Source: Cladorhizidae sp. MBARI D1340-BT2 (taxonomy: Eukaryota; Porifera; Demospongiae; Poecilosclerida; Cladorhizidae). From it: 64,000 nt of DNA. The notes under the pieces are model-generated. The model did no database searches. It was given only the letters and a program-made list of their open reading frames with translations, and had not been told where the DNA came from. Shown here in pieces: positions 1 to 10,995 of the stretch (positions are counted from its first letter, which is position 1; each line of letters begins with the position of its first letter). The position numbers and the translations under genes were made by a program. The stretch is from assembly GCA_028752905.1 (NCBI GenBank), contig JAQNBH010000009.1:25280370-25344369 (forward strand), read 5' to 3'.

Positions 1-689
1 ACTCAAGGTATAGTAACGTGGCTATAGATATATCTATGAAAAATATTTTAGTATTAAAAGAGAGCACATAGAGAGACCTATCTTTTGAGGTATATATTAA
101 AGCCATACATTAAGTTTACAGAATCTATGGAGCTCTAAAATGGTAACCATAAGTAAAAGGGGAAAAGAAGAAAAAAATACCGTTGCCCCCCCCCCCCCCC
201 CCTTAGTGATTGCAAACAATTTTTTGTGTTTTATTACAATTATATATTTGTAGCTATTACTTATTTCAATGTAAAACTTTAACAAAATTTAAGAAAAGGA
301 ATCCATTCACTAATGCCTCTTTCTCAGCAGTAAAAAAATGAGAAAAAGAATGTTCCTAGAAGCAGTCATGGTTGTTAAAAATTAAAAATAAAAAGTTTAA
401 TCTTGGTCATTTTTACTTTTATAATGATTTTCACACTGGACATGTACAGTTTTTAAAGATCTTGAGCTTTGTGGAGCATTTTTATAATTTTTGGTTGTTT
501 TGGAGAGCCTGCTTGCCTTCTTCCTGGCTATTGTACTTGTTAAAAATATCTCGGGGTATTTACTCCAATTCTTAATATTTCAGGATGGTTCACGTCATAT
601 TGTGAACCAGCCTTTAGAATAAAAACTATGGAGTATGAATATATCCTTAACAACCCATTGAGTGTGAGGTGCATGTAGGCACACTTAAC
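1..689. other. AT-rich stretch without a recognisable gene
   Basis: I see no exon or transposon signature here. The notable feature is a 17-base C run at 186-202. The short minus-strand reading frame across it (97-285) is a poly-glycine artefact of that run. Confidence 0.5.
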
Positions 690-960
690 ATACAGTATAG
701 GGGTGGGGCTAAACCTAGGGCTAGAGTTAGGGCTATGGCTAGTATTATAGTTAGGCTTAGGGCTAGAGATAAGGCTAAGGTTGGGGCTGAGGTAGGGCTA
801 AATCTAGGAGTATTGTTGGGCTTGGACTAGAATTGGGGTTAAGTCAGGGATAGAGTTAGGGCAAAGGCTAGTGCTAAAGTTAGGGCTAATACTAGAGCTA
901 GGCATGTTGCATGATCCCACTGTAGTATTTGTGGCAAGCCTTCTATAATAGTCCTAGTTC
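690..960. repeat. Degenerate GGGCTA / TTAGGG-like short repeat
   Basis: About 270 bases are built from imperfect variants of a six-base unit close to GGGCTA, GGGTTA and AGGGCT, broken by substitutions and small indels. The unit is one change from the animal telomere repeat TTAGGG. It could be an eroded interstitial telomeric tract or simply a G-rich minisatellite; the sequence does not decide. Confidence 0.6.
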
Positions 961-2178
961 TCTAGCCCTAGCCCTAGGCTATAAGACACAATGGTTGTCT
1001 GTCTGCATGCTAACGTATAGTTACAATTTTCTATGTGTATATGGTGCCCTCTATGAGACAAACAGAAATTCATCACTCCCACTCCCACCCCCACCCCCTC
1101 CCATCCACACACCCCTCCAGAGAATGCTTGATCCTGCCTCTCCCTAAGTTGACCATAATCTAAAACTCAGTTGAACCATGTATCTGCCTTAGTTTGGCTG
1201 TAATGTCTGTTTTAAAGTTTTGGGCCATTGACTAAGGACGCCCAGGGTCCAAAACCTTCCCAGTGTAGGGCAGTTCTAGACATGTGTATGGAGGCCAAAG
1301 ATGGCCAAGCCTATAAACTGCATGCATGCATGCTATACACACACAAAATGCAGATTCCTATGTATTGACCTAGGAAAATTTTCTATAAAAATTTACATCA
1401 AGCTATATTGTGTGTGTGAGTGTGTATTATATTTATATTTACTTCTGTATAGACCCCAACACAAGCTTCAGTGTTTCTAGAATTACAATAACTTTTCTCA
1501 ATAATCAACTACTCTCGTGTTTTGTGCTAGATGCTCTAGCATTCATCTATTGAGAAAGTTATTTAATTGCTTGTCAACAGAAAGTTCGTTGATTGCAAAT
1601 TAAATTTTTTTATCTCGAATTCATTTGGATTTCGCCATCCCAAAGAAACTAATAACTCTACTTCCTCTTGGAGCCTATACTCTCACATGGCATCTACTTG
1701 TGTATAATCCACAACGGTACTTTTCTACTTTGGTTAAGCATCAATCATGACTATATCTCCTCCTGTTCCACACCAAATATTTCTTCCATCGCTGATGAGT
1801 TGTCTACACATGACACCCTCCAGCTCCTCTATACAGCAGTTCAAACATCCTTCATCCCTTACCTAGCCCTCTACACATAATTATGATACATACATTCATG
1901 GATTGATTGCATCTGCAGTTGGGCACTGCTTCACAAGTGGTTGTATTCATTGTCCATATTCTTGCCCGCTAATGCTACAGGTACTCTATATAAGTACAGG
2001 TCCTCTATTGCAAAGTTGTAAAGCTGCAACTAAAGTTTCCTCTCCCACTCCCACTTTCCCTTCCTAGATTTGGGGATGTGTGTTTGGTTGGCAGTGTTTG
2101 TCTATTCTTGCCCCCATGCGGTACCTTCCTTGTATTGCTATTGTGATAAAGTCCTGCTTTTCTTTATTGTGATATTCA
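961..2178. other. Intergenic or intronic stretch, no gene recognised
   Basis: Holds a C-rich tract near 1075-1115, short TG/CA runs, and an imperfect inverted repeat (about 1486-1502 against 1549-1565) built on AATAACTTTCTCAATA. The reading frames at 929-1147 and 1668-1880 have no family features. The last ~40 bases before 2180 are pyrimidine-rich and end in a good acceptor (GATATTCAG). Confidence 0.4.
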
Positions 2179-2179
2179 G

Positions 2180-2569
2180 CATAATAATGAATGCATCGAC
2201 TCACACCACATGCAACTGATTCAGTGGATTGGCCCAAAAGGAGAGAGACAAGAATTACGACTTTATAATGAGCTAGCGGCAGATTGGAATAAAGCAGCAG
2301 AAATAATTAGTGTTACTGCGACGAGGCTAATAGCATCCATGTATATAGGCAACCCCGAGAAGTGCATGAGGGCCATCATGGAGAAATGGATGAAGAATAC
2401 ACCGAAAATGAATATCCAATGCACATGGAGGGGCCTGTGCAAATTGTTAGTATGCATGGAACTTAGTGAAGTCGGTAAAATTTTTAGAGAGGCACTTTAC
2501 GCTGACCTCACTGACTTGAAGGACAACTTTGAGACATCTGAAAGTGAGCTAGTATTATTGTGTTGTTGA
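2180..2569 (+). CDS. Exon encoding a Death-like domain (terminal exon)
   Basis: Death domains are six-helix adaptor modules of apoptosis and innate-immune signalling, very numerous in sponges and cnidarians. The frame is open from an acceptor (GATATTCAG ending at 2179) to the TGA at 2567. The ~129-residue translation shows the helical pattern of the fold: a tryptophan helix start (LAADWNKAAEIISV), then EKCMRAIMEKWMK, then CTWRGLCKLLVCMELSEVGK, where the TW pair and the alternating leucines match helices 5 and 6. The first ATG in the exon is at 2210, but the frame runs upstream to the acceptor, so I read this as an internal start and the exon as the last of a spliced gene whose 5' exons I cannot place. 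A minisatellite begins at the stop. A related helical fold is possible; no search was run. Confidence 0.55.
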   Translation, partial: HNNECIDSHHMQLIQWIGPKGERQELRLYNELAADWNKAAEIISVTATRLIASMYIGNPEKCMRAIMEKWMKNTPKMNIQCTWRGLCKLLVCMELSEVGKIFREALYADLTDLKDNFETSESELVLLCC

Positions 2570-3190
2570 TCTGTGCAGTAGAACCTTCCTTTCTCTTGGG
2601 CTTCTAACTATAGGAGCTAGTTATATTGTGTTGTTTATGTGTCAGTTCATCTCCCTTACCCTTGGGTTCCTAACTATGGGAGTTAGTGGTATTGTGTTAT
2701 TGATCTGTGCAGTGTAACCTCTCTTACACTTGGGCTCCTAACTATGGGGGCTAGTGGTATTGTGTTGTTGATGTGTCAGTGGACCTTGGGTTCCTAACTA
2801 TGGGAGCTAGTGGTAGTGTGTTGCTGATGTGTGCAGTGGAACCACCATTACACTGGGCTTCTAACTATTGGAGATAATACTAATGTGTTGTTGTGTGAGA
2901 AGAACCTCCCTTAGCATTGTGCTCCTAACTATGGGAGATAGTTGATGTGTGCAGTTGAACCTCCCTCACACTTGGGCTCCTAACTATGGAGGCTAGTAGT
3001 ATTGTGTTGTTGATGTGTGCAGTGGAAACTCCCTTACACTTGCGCTCCTAACTATGGGAGCTAGTTGATGTGTGCAGTGGAACCTCCCTTAGAATTGGGC
3101 TCTAACTATGGGAGCTAGTGGTATTGTGTTTTGATGTATACAATAGAACCTCCCTTACCTTGTGCTCCTAATCATAGGACCTAGTTCATA
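2540..3190. repeat. ~68-bp minisatellite, about nine copies
   Basis: Each unit contains CTCCTAACTATGGGAGCTAG, then TGGTATTGTGTTGTTGATGT, then GCAGTGGAACCTCCCTTACA. The core CTCC-TAACTAT-GGGAG is an imperfect hairpin in every copy. The first unit starts inside the last codons of the Death-like exon (GAGCTAGTATTATTGTGTTG), so the array grew from the exon's own 3' end. Confidence 0.85.
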
Positions 3191-3436
3191 TGGGATGTGG
3201 GTTTGGCAAGACCACTTTTTACAGAGAGAATGCCACACCCACAATCATGACCTACCAAGTTCATTTGCATTTTCCAATAGGGTAAAGATTGTAGCATTGA
3301 GTATGTTCCAGAAGACTTGGTACTCTTCATAGCGGAGGCTTCATTTTGAAGACAAGTGCACTGTCATTTTGCTTGAGAGCTACAGAAATGTCTACAAAGA
3401 GTGGAACCTCTGATACTACATTTTAAGCTAGCATAT
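3191..3436. other. Unassigned stretch before the segmental duplication
   Basis: No gene or repeat recognised. It separates the minisatellite from the first position (about 3437) that matches the paralogous segment at 38970. Confidence 0.4.
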
Positions 3437-4559
3437 ATTCTATATATATTGTAATTCCGGAGATGCAATAGTTGCCTTCTAGCAGTATAAAGAGAGAGGG
3501 TACCACAAGTGTTCTGTGGAGTATTATTCACTCAACCTGCTACAACATGCAATGCTTAGTCTGGGGCGGCACGGGCAAATTTGGAGTGATCTGGCTATTG
3601 TGGTAAGGAATATGATTAACACCGTGTGTTTACAGTTTGAAAATCAGTTATGTTGTCAATCTTCACAAAATTATCTGTGATCGTATTTGCTTACAAAATA
3701 ATTAGTCAATAGTCAATTGCATTATATTGTCTTGCTTCATGGTTAAAATACATTCTCCTCTATGTATATACTTAAAGACCATTCGCTGGGAGCATTGGTT
3801 GCAGACATCACAAAATCAACATTTGCATAATACTCTGTATCTTACAGGTCTCCAGCAATCCTTATACTCAAGCCATTATTTTCAATAGCTTATCCATACA
3901 TTGAGGACAGAAGTAGTGTTCTATTTTTTGGCAAGCCAGTATGCTTAATTCATCAATTATATCCTGAAAAAACTTATATCTTGGAATCATCCTTCCTCAT
4001 CAGCTTATAAAAATTTCTATCACTACTGGTCGTTGTGGCCACTGATTGCACATCCCGGTCTAGCAAAGAACTTGAGGCACGAAATGATTTTCAAAATATG
4101 GTGATGGTTAGTAGCCATTGCTATGACAGAGAACTGCTAAGTATCTCACTTACATTGTGTGTTGTTGTGAAGGTAGTTAGTAGTATTCCACAGAACTCTT
4201 GTGACACTGCCTCTGTTCATGCTGCTTGAAGGAAACGATTGCATATTTCAAATTACAGAAACCTTTGGATAGCTACTAGTATATTATTACCTACCAGACT
4301 GTATGTTTGCATAAAATTATCCAGTTAGCAATTTCATACTTACATCAGAGATTAAAGCCTCATAGATTTTCCTTGTCACAAGTTTCAAGCAAAGTTAACA
4401 ATGCACCCGACCTTCCAAATGAAGCCACCACTTCGAAGAGAACTGTCACCTGGAATGAACCTAACACTACTGTCTTTTCCATAAGGTTGCTTGGGAGAAA
4501 AAATTGCTTGGTTGCGAGGCTCATTAATTGAAAGGTTCATAGCCAGCCATACCAAAACA

Positions 4560-4695
4560 TGAACACACGATCTCAGACTGCTGGTACTTTTCATTGCACA
4601 GCGAAGCACTAAAGGTAGAGCAGTTCAATCGCGATTGTGGACTTCCCTGGCTGCTGGGTGACCACACTTGAGAGCCTAAATTTGAACCCATGAAA
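4560..4695 (+). mobile_element. Penelope-like element 3' end relic
   Basis: Resembles the sequence that follows the GIY-YIG domain at 53.95-54.09 kb: a tract around GACTTCCCTGGCTGCTGG followed by an ACC-rich and then an AT-rich tail. The same tail recurs at 45225-45375. No coding sequence survives. Confidence 0.5.
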
Positions 4696-5898
4696 CCATA
4701 ATTTTTCTATATTCATTTTTTATCACCTAAAAAATGGAAAAGAAAACAAAAATTTATATTTGTTATCAATAGCAACCTCTAGCCCTAGCCATCTACTACT
4801 CTAAAGCCCTAGCAGTTTTAGAACTTCTAACTCTTGACAACCATTACATGAATAATTGCCGAGAAATATATATATTGAATTTTGTTTTTTATCTCTCATT
4901 TTACTCAGCTAATGATTATTGTGTATTAGTGCAAAGTTATACAGAAACTTAGAGCTCTGGACTGATAGTGTATTAGGATGTAGGTGGTGAAAAATGGAAA
5001 TCATTGACCTCCTTTTAATATCATATAATTCTGACGTTCCACTCGTTCTTTATAATATGCACTACAATTTGCTATTTACAATACTATATACAGCTGTGAT
5101 TTGTTGTCCCTGCATAATATGAATGCATTCTTGGTATATTTCTTCAAACTTTAGTTCCTACAAGTGATGGTACAAAAATTGGAACATCAGCAGGTCTTCC
5201 ATTCAAAAGATCCACACAGGTGAGCTACTGTTGTGTTTGCTTGATTTAATGAATGTTTTATTTTTCAGACGCCATCCTTCCCAGAACAAGCCAGCCAGTC
5301 AGAATTCTGGTATGTGTAACTTAGTTCGGAATACTGGATTTTATTGAATGTGTTTTTTTCCATGTGGAAGGAATTGGTCCATACAATAAAAGTGCTCACA
5401 GCAAATTAATCAACAAACACAGATGATCAACAAACACAGAGGTTATATTTTTCATCGGGTTATCCAAGATAAAGGATCTACTTTTTAGGTCTATAATTTC
5501 AAAATGAAATATGTACCAAAGGAAGTGAAACATGAAATATCGTGTCTATTCATATCCTATTTTTCTCAGCTCATGTTCAAAGATGTAAGTCAAGAAAGTA
5601 GAGTGACTCTTACAATTTTAAGATATACTTTGCTGTTGTTTTAAATCTGTTTTAAATGCACACAGCACTCTTTTAACACCCGTTGGGGCAAAGTGGGTAT
5701 TAAAACTACACCACTCCAGTATGGCACCATACATTGATTGTATAGTATTACACAGTATGAATGCATTCTATGATCACACATATTTTTTATCCAGGAGTGC
5801 CTACAAGTGCTGTTCCAAAAGTTGGCCTATCAGGAGAAGGTCTTCCAGCCACACATGTGAGCCAACACTCTATTGTTGTGTTTGTTTGCTTAATTTAA

Positions 5899-6793
5899 CC
5901 CTTTCACCGCTGACTTTCCTGGACATTTTTCCTAAAGTATACAAGCTACCAAAAAAAATCATTATAAAATCAGCAATCCATTCATATCAGTTGTAATTTT
6001 GTCATGTGATAGCACCATTGTTTAAAAACAATGTGATCTCATTAGTTAACCGCATTATCAATCACAAAATATGAATATCATTATGCTAAATTTCTCTATC
6101 AATATCTAACATTTAATCAACAAAAATATATATAATATATTTACTCATTTAGTTGGCATTTAGTAAACATTAGTCATAATAATTTAGGCATATAGCAGTA
6201 TATAGCGGTAAGTTTTTGACAAAATTTGATCATATGATTCTATAGCCCAGTAATACAATGGTTTATTATGTTATTGAAATTCAACTATTTGAGAAAGAAC
6301 ATGCAAATACAAATATGTAGATACTTTAGCTAACCTGAGAAGGCTTCCTGATCAATTTCATTATAACTAGAGAGCTGGTCATAGCAAAAGGAAGAATCCT
6401 GAGGGTCTAAAATAGGGTCAACTACAGCGGCTAAAGAATGCACTGCTGCACGATCAGAACTTGCATTTCCAAGGTAGCCACATATTTCTTCACCTTCTTC
6501 TTCCTCTGAGTCATCCTCAGTGAGAGCAAAATCCTCGCTAGAAACCAGGGAAAGTACTTCTTTAAGCGTTATAAATCCACTCATTTTTAGGTCGTCAAAA
6601 CCGCGAACCGTCGGTAGTTGCACGTATTTTTCGCTAACTAATCGGGTGTTTTCGGATGTGATTTTTGGACGTTATATAGAGTAATAGTTTCTCTTTCCGG
6701 TGGTATGCAAATTATGACTATAGGCCAAGCGATCAATTTATTAGCGATTTTTAAAGTCCATTACGCCATATGGCGCTTACAGCGGTGAGAGGG
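5899..6793. mobile_element. Non-autonomous piggyBac-like element, TTAA target site
   Basis: Bounded by TTAA at 5895-5898 and 6794-6797. Ends are CCCTTTCACCGCTG on the left and, read inward from the right, CCCTCTCACCGCTG: imperfect terminal inverted repeats starting with CCC, as expected for piggyBac. The paralogous segment at 46583-46586 carries a single TTAA with no insert, which confirms both ends. The element is 895 bp and keeps one 5' coding exon on the minus strand but no catalytic region. Confidence 0.85.
6343..6623 (-). CDS. Orphan N-terminal exon of a piggyBac-like transposase
   Basis: The exon lies inside the 895-bp piggyBac derivative. It encodes about 94 residues before a donor-like site (TCAG|GTTAGC); without splicing the frame stops a few codons later, at 6330. 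Two starts are possible; the second ATG (MSGFITLKEVLSLVSSEDF) fits the short acidic N terminus of piggyBac transposases, and a run of Glu/Asp/Ser (EDDSEEEEGEE) follows. No DDD catalytic domain exists in the element, so any product would be a short acidic peptide. The same arrangement is seen at 44787-45043. The assignment rests on the element's ends plus the acidic N terminus, not on catalytic motifs. Confidence 0.55.
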
Positions 6794-7175
6794 TTAATGT
6801 AATATATTGTTAATCCTACAGGCTCAATCCTTTTCTGGTGAGCAAGCCTATGAAATTCCTGGTATGTGTTACTTACTTTGCAATACTGCAATACTGCTTG
6901 TTTTAGTTGTTTGTGGGATTTTAGGTACTGTTAAAAAGATCTTCTCAGAATAAATAAAGAAATTATGTAACATCCTTGACATAAGAAGCCTAACACTCCA
7001 AAGGTTTAGCTTAATTAGAAAACCTATGATTTTTTATATTAGTGTGATGAACACATGCCGATAATTATGTCATATTAAATGTTGTGTCTGTTCATGTCCC
7101 ATTTTTCGTGGCTTATGTCACATACATTAAAGTTTTCACTTCAGTCTGCCTTAAAGTCAGCACTTCCACATAGCA

Positions 7176-8160
7176 AGTGCCCATTATACAGTTTTCTCTG
7201 ATCTATGATTTGACTTGTTGCTTGAAGAAACTGCCCAGTGCATAATAGGATAGCAAAGATAGCAAAGATAGAAGGTAGGATAACAATGAAAATGCATTGC
7301 TAGACTTGGATGAAGCTAAAGTTGACAACCTGGAAGCAGTTGAAGCAGAGGCACTGGCTAGACTTTTGTTAAAACCATGAAATCCTCATCTAGAGCTAAC
7401 TAACCTCTAACTTCATTACAGTGGTAACACAGGGTGTCTATGTAAAATAACCGTGCAAATTACATAACGCAAGCACCCATCCATCAGATATTCAAGGTGA
7501 GTAGCTAGTTCAACTCCCTTTATGTCCTTTAGGGTAGATATTACTGAGTGGCACTGCAGTGGCATAAGTGCATGTGTGTACAGCCAGGTATTGCAATAGT
7601 ACTCTCCATATTGGCATATTTCAAAATAGGTTGGAAAAAATCGTGTCTTAGCTGAAACTTATTTAGGCAGTTTTTAACATCCTAAAGGTGGTTTCTTCTA
7701 TTTTTTGCTCCAAATAGAATTCCAGCTTACCATGAATTCACTATGGTAGTACCTAGCAGATATAAAAAATAAACGAATTAAAACCTGGATTAATTTTTAA
7801 AATATATTTTTACCATCTATAACAAACTGAAATTGGTAAAGAACTGAAATTGGTAAAGAACATCAAAACTATAATTGACTTGTTTATGTGTGCAATATTT
7901 AGCTAAACTGAGCTCAATTGGCAGCTACATATTGCATGCTTGTAACCAGCACCATTCTATGCTTGAATTGTTTGACTCATATTCTATTCTTGCTCGGTTG
8001 CAATGCAATAATTGTTTGTGCTCTATTAGAGTTTGATATGCTTTATTTGAGTTTCAGCTATACAATTAAAATATATTAGAGCTGTCAGAAACAGATTTAT
8101 TATCCCTACATATATAGTATGAATGCATTCTTGATTTATATTTAGATTACTGAACTTTAG
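7176..8160. other. Spacer between exon units, shared with copy 2
   Basis: No exon recognised. 7745-8090 matches 48580-48930. The copied integrase exon at 48194-48575 sits just upstream of that stretch in copy 2 and is absent here. Confidence 0.5.
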
Positions 8161-8932
8161 ACCCTGGATTGCCTACAAGTGCTCGTACAAAAATTGAGAC
8201 ATCAGGTCATCCAAGAAAAAGATCCACACAGGTGTGCCAATCCTCTATGGTTGTGTTTGCTAGATTTAATGAATGTTTTATTTTACACACTCTATCCTTC
8301 TCTGATAAACAAGCCAGAGATAATACTGGTATGTGTAAATTAGTTTGGAATACTGGATAATATTTATGTGGATAGTTTTACAAAAATTGGCCCACACAAT
8401 GAAAGTGCCCACATCATATAATCAAGAAACACAAGGGTTATTTTTAACCTTGTGTTATCAAGATAAAGGGATCCACTTTTTTAAAGTTCTATAATTTCAA
8501 AATGAAATATAATAATATCAATTCAAATGCAATATGATATAATGTGTCTATTCATATCCTATTTTCATCAGCTTAGTTCAAAGATGTAAGTCAAGAAGTG
8601 ATTTTTTGTTAATACTACAGGTTCAATCCTTTTCTGATGAGCAAGCATATGAAATTCCTGATATTGTGTTACTTACTTTGGATACTGTTTGGGTGTTTAT
8701 GGGATTTTAGGCATTGTTAACAAAACCTCTTGGAACAAATAAAGAAATTATGTTATGCCTTTGACATAAGAAGCCTAATAATCTATATGTCTAGCTAGTT
8801 TAGAACATCTGTTATTTTTTTACATCAATATGAAGACATGCAGAGAAATATGTCAAGAAAAGTTGTGTATTGATAACCCATTTTTCTCAGCTAATGTCGT
8901 GAAATTATATTTTATTTTCAGTTGGCTTGTGA
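8161..8932 (+). pseudogene. Exon unit 2 of the A/B array (copy 1), with splice-site lesions
   Basis: Exons: A 8161-8231 (71 bases, open), B 8289-8328, B 8621-8660, terminal exon 8922-8932 ending in TGA. Against its partner at 50094-51200 this unit has lost three things: the acceptor before B (AC at 8287-8288, where copy 2 has AG), the donor after the second B (AT at 8661, where copy 2 has GT), and the whole second A exon (deletion near 8597). The exons themselves are still open. This looks like a gene unit decaying through splicing rather than through stop codons. Confidence 0.55.
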
Positions 8933-9017
8933 TCATAGTCGGCACCATCTACAAAGCAAATACCAACTTTGCAAGTTTTCTGTGATGATTTGACTGGGTA
9001 GATATAGCCAAAAATAT

Positions 9018-9415
9018 AACATGTAACAATTATGTCAAATAACAATAACAATATGCCAAATAACATTAATAACATGTAATAATATACCAAATAACAATAT
9101 AAACAATATGCCAAATAACAATAATAACATGTAACAGTATACCAAATACAGTAACAATATACCAAATAACAATAATAACATTTAACAATATGCCAAATAA
9201 CAATAATAACATGTAACAATATGCCAAATAACAATAATAACATGTAACAATATACCAAATAACAATAATTACATGTAACAATATGCCAAATAACAATAAT
9301 AACATGTAACAATATGCCAAATAACAATAATAACATGTAACAATATAACAATTTGCCAAATACCAATAATAACATGTAACAATATGCCAAATAACAATAA
9401 TAACATGTAACAATA
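9018..9415. repeat. 31-bp satellite array, left part (copy 1)
   Basis: Tandem units of 31 bases, for example TGCCAAATAACAATAATAAC followed by ATGTAACAATA. The period is measured between TGCC at 9191 and at 9222. Because 31 is not a multiple of three and the unit lacks stops on the minus strand, long overlapping minus-strand frames rich in Tyr, Cys, Leu and Ile appear (8905-9390, 9066-9422); these are artefacts. The array resumes at 10186 beyond an inserted element. Confidence 0.95.
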
Positions 9416-10173
9416 GTGACACGGCATAGGGACTTTATAGAAAAAAGTAAAACGCGAGAAAATTGAACTTTTAGTTGGGACGGTTAATTTTTAACGGCAT
9501 GACATAATAATCGCTATTTTTATACCTTAAATTGAATTCTTACGTCATCATAGTGGCATGCACTAAAAAGAGTATGGAAAAATCTAAAAGTTGGTCTATG
9601 TTTCTAGTTGATTGAGTACGTATTGTGGAAGTTACAGCAAGTTAAACTGAAGGTAGTCTTTTTCTATTTTAGCTGGTCTTTCCAGAGAAGCGTGTGGAAT
9701 AAACTTTAGCTACAATGGCAGAGGAGACTCCTACCTCTCCATCTAATTTCACTCTAGATAACATCTCTCCAGTCACTGAGCTAGATGGCAGTCATGAGGA
9801 CAATAATGAGAAGGAAACAGTGGACGAGTTCTTCTCCACAGGTTGTGGCTGTTAGCTTGGTCCTGGCTGCTCAAGTCTTCTCTGTGGGGAGTTAGCAGTG
9901 AGCAGTTAGCATTGACTACAAGAAATGTGTTTAGTTGCCATCTCTTTTTCTGTTTTCACTACTCACCTAGAGCCTTCAAAACCAGTAAAATCTGGATTAT
10001 TACATCATTGTTTATTATTAACACCATTAATAAATTTTATATCTTAAGAATGGTAATGTATTGACCTATAATATTTTGAGAAAACATTCTTCATTATCTA
10101 AGGAATATATTAAAAAAGTAAAAATAAATTGAAAAAAAAATCAAAGTCCCTTGAGCATCCTATGTCATGTCAC
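9416..10173. mobile_element. 758-bp TIR element inserted in the 31-bp satellite
   Basis: The left end GTGACACGGCATAGG (9416-9430) matches the inverted right end GTGACATGACATAGG (10159-10173) at 13 of 15 bases. It interrupts the satellite; copy 2 (51290-51992) has no such insert. Flanks share ATA on both sides, a possible short target duplication that AT-rich satellite could also give by chance. It contains one clean N-terminal reading frame (9715-9855) and no transposase motifs. Superfamily unknown; the ends are not those of the piggyBac elements in the window. Confidence 0.7.
9715..9855 (+). CDS. Short N-terminal exon inside the TIR element
   Basis: ATG at 9715 starts an acidic, Ser/Thr-rich frame (MAEETPTSPSNFTL at the N terminus, NNEKETVDEFFST near the end). 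After codon 42 a donor-like ACAG|GTTGTG occurs at 9841, and unspliced reading stops at TAG 9853. A pyrimidine tract and AG precede the ATG. I do not recognise a family. As in the piggyBac derivatives, only a 5' coding exon is kept between transposon ends. Confidence 0.4.
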   Translation: MAEETPTSPSNFTLDNISPVTELDGSHEDNNEKETVDEFFSTGCGC

Positions 10174-10185
10174 ATATTTTATTAT

Positions 10186-10262
10186 AATTATACCAAATAA
10201 CAATAATAACGTAACAATATGCCAAATAGCAATAATAATATGTAACAATATACCAAATAACA
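10186..10262. repeat. 31-bp satellite array, right part (copy 1)
   Basis: Continuation of the 31-bp array after the inserted element. It ends abruptly against truncated gag sequence; the same junction (AAATAACACCGTAGG) occurs in copy 2 at about 51992. Confidence 0.9.
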
Positions 10263-10263
10263 C

Positions 10264-10812
10264 CGTAGGTCTCACAGGAGATGTGGTATTCACATAAGAG
10301 CTCAGTTCTTACTTTTGGGTAGTCTTTCTGCTGATCTGCAGGCATGGAGGCGACAGCAGTTAGACCTGCACCGGAGAGGGAGCTGCGTAAGATGATGGCC
10401 CACTGATTACGTGAGCCTCAGCCATAGCCTCAAATGCCTCCAGGTAGGCCCCCATACCGTCCGTTCCTTCAGTAAACTTAGGGATGGATAGCTTTGGCAT
10501 CGGAGGGGGTCGAGGTGCAGTAGGGAGAGGTTTGGACAACTCAGCCAACATCTGCAGGAACCTCTGCTGCTCTCTCTCCTCCTGCCTAGCCTGGGCCTCC
10601 TCCCGCCTCTGGGCTTCTCGAGTCTCTCTCTCTTCCTGTTTAGCCTGGGCCTCCTCCCATTTATGTGCCTCTTGATCTGACCGAGTCTGGTCAATTTGGA
10701 TCCACTGCTGGAATAATCTGTCCATGGGATCGATAGGAAAGTTGGCCTCTGTGGTGCCCCCATGACCTCGATGGGATTCTTGGAGCATCCTTCTCTCCTT
10801 CTCCTCTGACAT
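10264..10812 (-). pseudogene. LTR retrotransposon gag fragment, SCAN-like capsid (copy 1)
   Basis: ATG at 10812 opens an N-terminal region with a long charged coiled coil (repeats such as EEAQAKQEERETREAQ), then PKLSIPKFTEGTDGM, then the start of a capsid-like domain. A 10-base deletion relative to copy 2 shifts the frame near 10415. In the shifted frame the domain continues through QWAIILRSSLSGAG and DYPKVRTELLCEYHIS, the pattern of the SCAN/Gmr1-type Ty3-gypsy capsid. The frame is then cut by the 31-bp satellite. No protease, RT, RNase H or integrase follows. Both duplicated copies are truncated at the same base, so the loss predates the duplication. Confidence 0.75.
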
Positions 10813-10995
10813 GTCAAGTCAGGGCGATTGGGAAGAGAGGGAAAAAATTAAATCAATACAAACTACAAAACCTCTTCCTGGCTACTGAAGGGTCGGTTTT
10901 CAACCCACAAGGCCATGCCCTGGGTGGTCTCCAGCTAGCTAAGCAACTCCTCTTCGCTAGCTAATGGCTGGTCCAGGATCTCTTTTTTACAAGAG

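Larger units (their letters stand above)
5155..7175 (+). pseudogene. Exon unit 1 of the A/B exon-pair array (copy 1)
   Basis: Small exons with good splice sites repeat in the order A-B-A-B-C: A 5155-5219, B 5269-5309, A 5795-5856, B 6822-6861, and a terminal exon from about 7146. A exons begin in phase 1 and end in phase 0 (2 + 3n bases); B exons are normally 40 bases, phase 0 to phase 1, so each A+B pair is symmetric. A encodes variants of GLPTSAGTKIGTSGLP and B variants of SFSGEQAYEIPG. The terminal exon adds about nine residues and a TAG. B at 5269-5309 is 41 bases, one too long, so this unit is out of frame unless another site is used. A piggyBac derivative lies in the intron before the second B. 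Product unknown; a repetitive linker protein is possible. Confidence 0.55.

Noticed and set aside
929..1147. 72-codon frame with poly-Pro
   Set aside because: Runs through a C-rich low-complexity tract; no splice or family support.
4035..4229. 64-codon frame in copy 1
   Set aside because: The paralogous stretch in copy 2 (about 39495-39670) does not keep the frame.
4385..4609. Overlapping 74-codon frames on both strands
   Set aside because: They overlap the Penelope 3' relic; no acceptor/donor pair or conserved paralogue supports coding.
9018..9415. Regular 31-bp repeats resembling a CRISPR array
   Set aside because: Units are directly adjacent with no unique spacers, AT-rich, and in eukaryotic DNA without cas genes.
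8905..9422. Overlapping minus-strand frames of 161 and 118 codons
   Set aside because: Both are translations of the 31-bp satellite; the period shifts frame each unit and the unit lacks stops.
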